This document shows, piece by piece, positions 61,601-64,000 of a stretch of 64,000 nt of DNA. The stretch is from the NCBI GenBank assembly GCA_012845835.1, contig JABAKD010000021.1, positions 1,563,185 to 1,627,184 of the forward strand, read 5' to 3'. The notes beneath the pieces are model-generated. The model made no database searches and was not told the DNA's origin. It was given only the letters and a program-made list of their open reading frames with translations. The DNA comes from Undaria pinnatifida. Lineage: Eukaryota; Sar; Phaeophyceae; Laminariales; Alariaceae. The stretch's first letter is position 1. Every line of letters begins with the position of its first letter. Both the position numbers and the translations under genes were made by a program.

Positions 61601-63714
61601 AGACTTCCCCTTCATCACTACTGTGAGATGACTCGTGTGTCGATATTTGGACTGTTTGGAACTCCTTCCGCGGTGTTTGCGACGAACTACTTGGAATTAG
61701 TGAGCCGCACGATTTTCAGTGGTAAACATGACTGCCGCGACAGAGAGACAGCACGATTTTTTCCCAAAAAAAGTTTGTCTATATACGACGAGCCCCCCCT
61801 TGACTCAAAGGTCGTCGCAATGTTTTCCACGTTTCGCAATACATTTCGTTGAATGTCTAGGCCATGGGGTCTGTGATCGCATTTCCTTTTCTTTTTCGAA
61901 AGCTCCGTTTTTTAGGCGGGGCTAGAAAACTCTTCATGCCAAAAATCCTGGACGCAAGTTGGTGCAGCTATGACGCTTGCTACGTTGGAGGTAGCACTTT
62001 TCGCTTTTCGTCTGAGAAACGGTTCTGAAATGACGCGGCCCCTTAACCCAAAAAATCGTCGGAAATGGACCATTTTTTTTTTGCATGATGATTCTCGTTT
62101 CATACCTACGAAGGCCATGGGATTTTCTATCCGAGGTCGCAACAACAGTTTTATTTTTCTCCGATTCAGGGTTTTGGGCAGTGCTTTCTGTTGTTCTATT
62201 TTTTTTGTGAATGACGGGGCTCCTTAACCCAAAATCGTCGCAAGTTCGTTCCTCTTAGGCCAGGGGTTGGTTGGGCCATCCGGTTTGTCCTTTCAGTTCA
62301 CTAAAAATTGTGCTTTCGGATGAGGCGCATACAACCTCATCGAGTGTGGGAAGTCTCAGAAAAAAAAGATGGGTTCATTTCTACAGCAGCTTGTGTGTCG
62401 TTCCACTGTGTTGCTCGCTTCTCTTGTTGTCCCGTTCTCTGCCTGTCAACCGAAGGTCTCGGTGGAGGACTTCGAAAAGGCTTGCGACAATGTGATGCCG
62501 TGGTACTTTCTGTCGTTCATCATCGCGGCGTTCACCGTCCCTTACAGGTACACAGAGTTCATATTCGTCCCGTGTACCATGGATAAACTTTTTTGGCGTA
62601 GCAAGGCCCACGAAAAGCTGTTGACATTGTAACAGATGTAACGGCGGCAAATGTCGCCGCCACCGGTGTACCCAATGAGAGTCTACGATACGGCAAAGGC
62701 GTGGCACAGCATAACGCTATGATGCGGTCGCTTACAAGTTCATGATCGCGGTTTTTTTTTTCGGTTCATTTATATTTTCTCCATGGCGTACCACACCGAA
62801 ATTGGCCGTGTTGGGTGAACAGACACCGCAAAAAACACGGTACACAATACCCTCCATCGGTGTGAGAGGCAACCCGCCGTACATGACCTTTCGGTGAACG
62901 CGTCTGTCTCGTGGCAGAGAGGGTAGCTCAATCTTTCTTGAGTTGCCGCAGATTGATTCTACGATAGCCTCCCCCCCGAAATACTAGCAATATTGTCTTT
63001 GACGAAAGTCTCATGGCTGCTCGGCACGAAGTAGGATGCTATGCGTATGCACATGGTTTCTTGTTTGCGAAAGGACTATCAAGCGATGACGGCGGGGTAG
63101 AATAGAGCGCCGTGTTTCAGGAGACCCGGTCGCGGAGTAACTGGGTTCAACACAGCGGTTTCGCTACACTATCGTTTGGCGGGGGGGGGTACTGTAGCCT
63201 CGTGGCTGAACGCGCAAACCTGATGATCGGAAATTATTGATATGACTCTACCAAAAAGAAAAAGTATCCCTCTCTCATAGAAGGTGTCAAACGAGGACCC
63301 ACTGTTGTAGTCCATCATGGAGAGCTTTGTCTATCCACACGAAAAGACAACGAAACAGACGAAATATGGCTCAATGTGTTTGATAGAGAATGAAGCACGT
63401 CCGTGTCGGGAATCGGGGTCCTACGATATTGTCGAAAACGCAAACGAGCACCCCAAGACCAGTTGCGGATGCAGCTCGTCGCGTGCAGGCTGGCAAGTGC
63501 ACGCCAAGCGCAACCGATTTTAGGCTCTTGCTGATAACGTGGGCAGGCATGAGGTAGTTTCTGGATTGGCCAGCCAGCCAGGCCAGGCATTTGTCTAATT
63601 CTTTTCCCACCCACCCGCCGCTATTTTTTCTCAGAGTCGTTGATTTCTTTCAAAATATCATAGCGACATTAGTGGGTTCACCCTTGGAGACTTTCATTTT
63701 TGCAGAGGAGCTCA
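55588..63714 (+). CDS. gene 3: polycystin-like (PKD/TRPP-type) membrane protein, partial
   Basis: Exons 55588-55677, 56674-56829, 57918-58040, 62456-62547 and about 63635-63714 join with consistent phases (0, 0, 0, then 2). In order they give a cytosolic lead (MEEVKEAQKDRIVAMLLKGS), then a stretch with HPVLSMFMAHELHPFSRSER followed by a hydrophobic helix, then a Cys-containing soluble loop, then MPWYFLSFIIAAFTVPYR and a second helix-forming stretch with the PLETFIF element. The HP-L-S...SR-ER-L block before a helix, and PW..(x)...Y followed by ...PL, resemble the membrane region of polycystin-1-like proteins; this is a by-eye family judgement. The gene runs off the window. No pore or later helices are visible, and the large ectodomain of PKD1 was not found upstream. 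Confidence 0.5.
55801..56041 (+). mobile_element. family A MITE, complete, target duplication AAAT
   Basis: Flanked by AAAT at 55797-55800 and 56042-56045. Left GACGCGTGCCACGATAGAGA, right GGTATACCTCTATCGTAGCA. It lies in gene 3 intron 1, 120 bp from the donor. Confidence 0.9.
56674..56829 (+). CDS. gene 3, exon with first membrane helix
   Basis: Acceptor TCTGTTTGTGCAG|, donor CAG|GTGCGC, 52 codons, phase 0 both sides. Reads RWGNFCEWAKNQHPVLSMFM, AHELHPFSRSERLSVMMCYL, CWAFFITVLFEQ. The helix is about residues 34-50 of the exon. The donor falls at the start of a degenerate family A terminus. Confidence 0.7.
56830..56870 (-). mobile_element. degenerate family A terminus at a 5' splice site
   Basis: Directly after the exon, GCGCGCGGCACGAATAGAGG TAGTACC resembles GACGCGTGCTACGATAGAGG TATACC with one base deleted and one inserted. 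The rest of the element is not recognisable; repeat I follows. A similar lone terminus (GGCGCGTGGCACAATGGAGG) lies at 56325 in the preceding intron. Confidence 0.45.
56905..57062. repeat. dispersed repeat I, uninterrupted copy
   Basis: AGCAGATTCTAAGAAACTTC, GAGCTCCTTACGCGAGGAGC, ATCACCCG and CGTTCGTTCGCGCAACCCGG. It serves as the empty site for the copy interrupted at 60987-61253. Confidence 0.7.
57918..58040 (+). CDS. gene 3, soluble loop exon
   Basis: Acceptor ACCACCAG| (57917), donor ATG|GTACGC, 41 codons, phase 0 both sides. Reads SNSDSAAICDPGCLNQYVGR then LPDGLEDEDICGSGSGVNED and M. Three Cys and an acidic patch fit an extracellular loop. The donor GT is the first dinucleotide of the family A element that follows. 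Confidence 0.6.
58041..58343 (-). mobile_element. family A MITE starting exactly at an exon boundary
   Basis: Left GTACGCGTGTTGCGATAGAG, TACACC, TGAATGACGGGGCTTCTTAT, CCAATATCGTCGGAA; right CCACACCTCTAC...GTAACATGCGTC. The element begins at the first base of gene 3 intron 3. Confidence 0.8.
58964..59298 (+). mobile_element. family C MITE with internal (TA)n insert
   Basis: Left TTATACGATACCCCCCCCCC; internal ACGTTTCATGGCTCTTCGAC, CGATGACGTCGGGGTGGCAA, AAACCGGCGATTTCGTCAAG; right GGGGGGGCTACCGTAGAACC. AT-rich TATATA tracts lie at 59074-59118. Confidence 0.8.
59330..59483 (-). mobile_element. family A MITE, left half
   Basis: AATGCGATAGAGGCATTAAG, TGAATGACGGGGCTCCTTAA, CCAAAATCGTCCGAATTTCA, AGCCATGAGATTTTCTCATC. 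Truncated where the next copy begins. Confidence 0.75.
59485..59748 (+). mobile_element. family A MITE, complete
   Basis: Left TACGTGCTACGATAGAGAGG; internal CAAGTTGGGAGCTCAAGACC, CCATGGCCTAGGTATACAAC; right GGTATACCTCCATCGTAGCC. It lies head-to-head with the preceding half copy. Confidence 0.9.
59879..60145 (+). mobile_element. family B MITE, complete, target duplication TAAG
   Basis: Left GACCAAGGCTACGGTAGGGG, right complement ending CCGTAGCCTGGGTC, flanked by TAAG at 59875-59878 and 60146-60149. Interior palindromes CCACTCGCACGAGTGACTCT (59929) and GTTACTCGCGCGAGTGACCC (60071). 267 bp, no coding capacity. Confidence 0.9.
60148..60470 (+). mobile_element. family A MITE plus an extra right end
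   Basis: A complete copy to about 60377 (CAATCTGGGAGCTTAAGGCC; GGGGTTAAGGAGCCCCGTCG; CCTCTATCGTGTAGCACACC) is followed by a second right-end segment (TTTTCGACGATGTTGTGTTA ... GTCGTAACACGCCTC). Its left end abuts the TAAG of the family B copy. Confidence 0.75.
60481..60716 (+). mobile_element. family C MITE, left end degraded
   Basis: CGACTGCTTCGTGGCGGCTC, a T-run of 22 (60523-60544), GCAAACGGACTATCGAACTA, CAGGAGATAGATACAG and TCACCCTAGAACGG. Confidence 0.6.
60945..61390. repeat. dispersed repeat I, interrupted by a family A MITE
   Basis: Left half ends TTTTTCTGAGCTCCTAA and right half starts GAGGAGCTAGCTCAATATCA, then CATCACCCGATGC and CGAAGGCGTGCGTTTGCG. Removing 60987-61253 restores the arrangement seen at 56905-57062. 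Confidence 0.75.
60987..61253 (+). mobile_element. family A MITE nested in repeat I
   Basis: Left ACACGTGCTACGATCGAGGT; internal CAATTTGGGAGCTTAAGACA, CCATGGCCGAGGTACACAGA, TTTGGGTTAAGAAACCCCGT; right TACCTCTATGGTAGCATACG. Confidence 0.9.
61391..61970. other. gene 3 intron sequence, unassigned
   Basis: No repeat or exon is supported. Weak family A-like words (TACGACGAGCCCCCC near 61787) suggest an older, eroded copy. Confidence 0.35.
61972..62400 (-). mobile_element. family A MITE with internal duplication
   Basis: Left GACGCTTGCTACGTTGGAGG; the block TGACGCGGCCCCTTAACCCA/AAAATCGTCGG occurs at 62030 and again at 62212. CATGGGATTTTCTATCCGAG lies between. Right end eroded (CATTTCTACAGCAGCTTGTG). 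It ends about 55 bp before the next gene 3 acceptor. Confidence 0.7.
62456..62547 (+). CDS. gene 3, exon with second membrane helix
   Basis: Acceptor after a CT-rich tract (CAACCGAAG|GTC), donor TACAG|GTACAC. Reads VSVEDFEKACDNVMPWYFLS then FIIAAFTVPYR, entering in phase 0 and leaving in phase 2. Reading through the donor would give a further 28 codons to a stop (TAA near 62630), so a short alternative C-terminus is possible. Confidence 0.65.
62951..63207 (+). mobile_element. family C MITE, complete
   Basis: Left GATTGATTCTACGATAGCCT; internal GTCTCATGGCTGCTCGGCAC, TGCGAAAGGACTATCAAGCG; right GGGGGGGGTACTGTAGCCTC. Confidence 0.8.
63635..63714 (+). CDS. gene 3, possible next exon
   Basis: Acceptor CTATTTTTTCTCAG| and phase 2 entry fit the previous exon, giving RVVDFFQNIIATLVGSPLET then FIFAEELK. 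Helix-forming, with the PL element expected in polycystin-like proteins. No clear donor is visible, and family B sequence (CATTCGAGCGAGTGATCCCC) starts at 63719, so the true end is uncertain. Confidence 0.4.
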
Positions 63715-63910
63715 AGATCATTCGAGCGAGTGATCCCCCCTGGTCTCAAGCCTTCGTGCTGTTCCAGCAGTTTTGCGACATGAATCCGCCGTGGAATGGT
63801 TACCTATGCTGCGCCATACGGATCGAGTAAACGGTCTTAGTCGGTGAGGAACACAGTCACTCGCGCGCGAGTGGCTAAAAATCCGGCAGTGAGAAAAAAA
63901 TGGGGGCATG
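63715..63910 (+). mobile_element. family B fragment
   Basis: GATCATTCGAGCGAGTGATC, TTTTGCGACATGAATCCGCC, CTATGCTGCGCCATACG and GTCACTCGCGCGCGAGTGGC follow the family B interior, so the open frame through here is not coding. Confidence 0.65.
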
Positions 63911-64000
63911 ATAACACTACAATACCGTGCCCTTGCCAGACAACATCGAATCGTGACTACTACCTAGCACCAAAGGCCATGCGTTCCTCGTCGGGTTATC

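Noticed and set aside
63591-63830. Full 79-codon frame as one exon
   Set aside because: The part after about 63715 matches the family B interior, so only the first part can be an exon.

Overview
This window is nuclear DNA of a eukaryote. Likely exons are short (41 to 665 bp), end at GT/AG splice sites, and lie kilobases apart in introns packed with repeats. No rRNA, functional tRNA, CRISPR array or bacterial-type operon was seen. The lineage cannot be fixed from sequence alone. Large repeat-filled introns, TTAGGG-like interstitial tracts and a polycystin-like membrane protein would fit a large-genome alga or other protist, for example a stramenopile or haptophyte; that is inference.

Three gene models are supported by exon reading frame plus matching splice phases. 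(1) A plus-strand gene from 7561 to 26110 encodes a protein with a low-complexity, basic, Ser/Asn/Ala-rich body and a conserved-looking C-terminal segment split across exons at 16475-16640 and 25991-26110. (2) A minus-strand gene from 44988 down to 33466 has five phase-compatible exons and no recognised function. (3) A plus-strand gene from 55588 to the window end resembles the membrane part of a polycystin (PKD/TRPP-like) protein. In genes 1 and 2 the introns or 3' flank hold decayed extra copies of exons, so tandem exon-scale duplication is a feature of this locus.

Most of the rest is non-autonomous DNA transposons. The dominant group is a set of three roughly 260 bp families (called A, B and C here) whose terminal inverted repeats share the core CTACGRTAG. 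Families A and B share the fuller pattern GAC-N4-GCTACG-R-TAG-R-GG, and intact copies are flanked by 4 bp target duplications (CACT, TGAT twice, AAAT, CAAT, TAAG). Other families are Tc1/mariner-like with TA duplications, a PIF/Harbinger-like pair about 750 bp long, a GGGTC-rich family, a piggyBac-like mini-element expanded into a tandem array, tRNA-derived SINE-like units, and foldback elements, one carrying telomere-like tracts. Several are nested, which gives empty-site evidence for movement.

Layout: 0.5-5 kb nested mariner-like, Harbinger-like and tRNA-derived repeats; 5.3-5.9 kb telomere-tract foldback; 7.5-26 kb gene 1 and its intron repeats; 26-32 kb duplicated terminal exons and family A copies; 33-45 kb gene 2, including a 1.9 kb 8-bp satellite that appears to have expanded inside a family B element; 45-55 kb families A, B and C and a 170-bp tandem repeat; 55.6-64 kb the polycystin-like gene, two of whose introns start at or next to a family A terminus.
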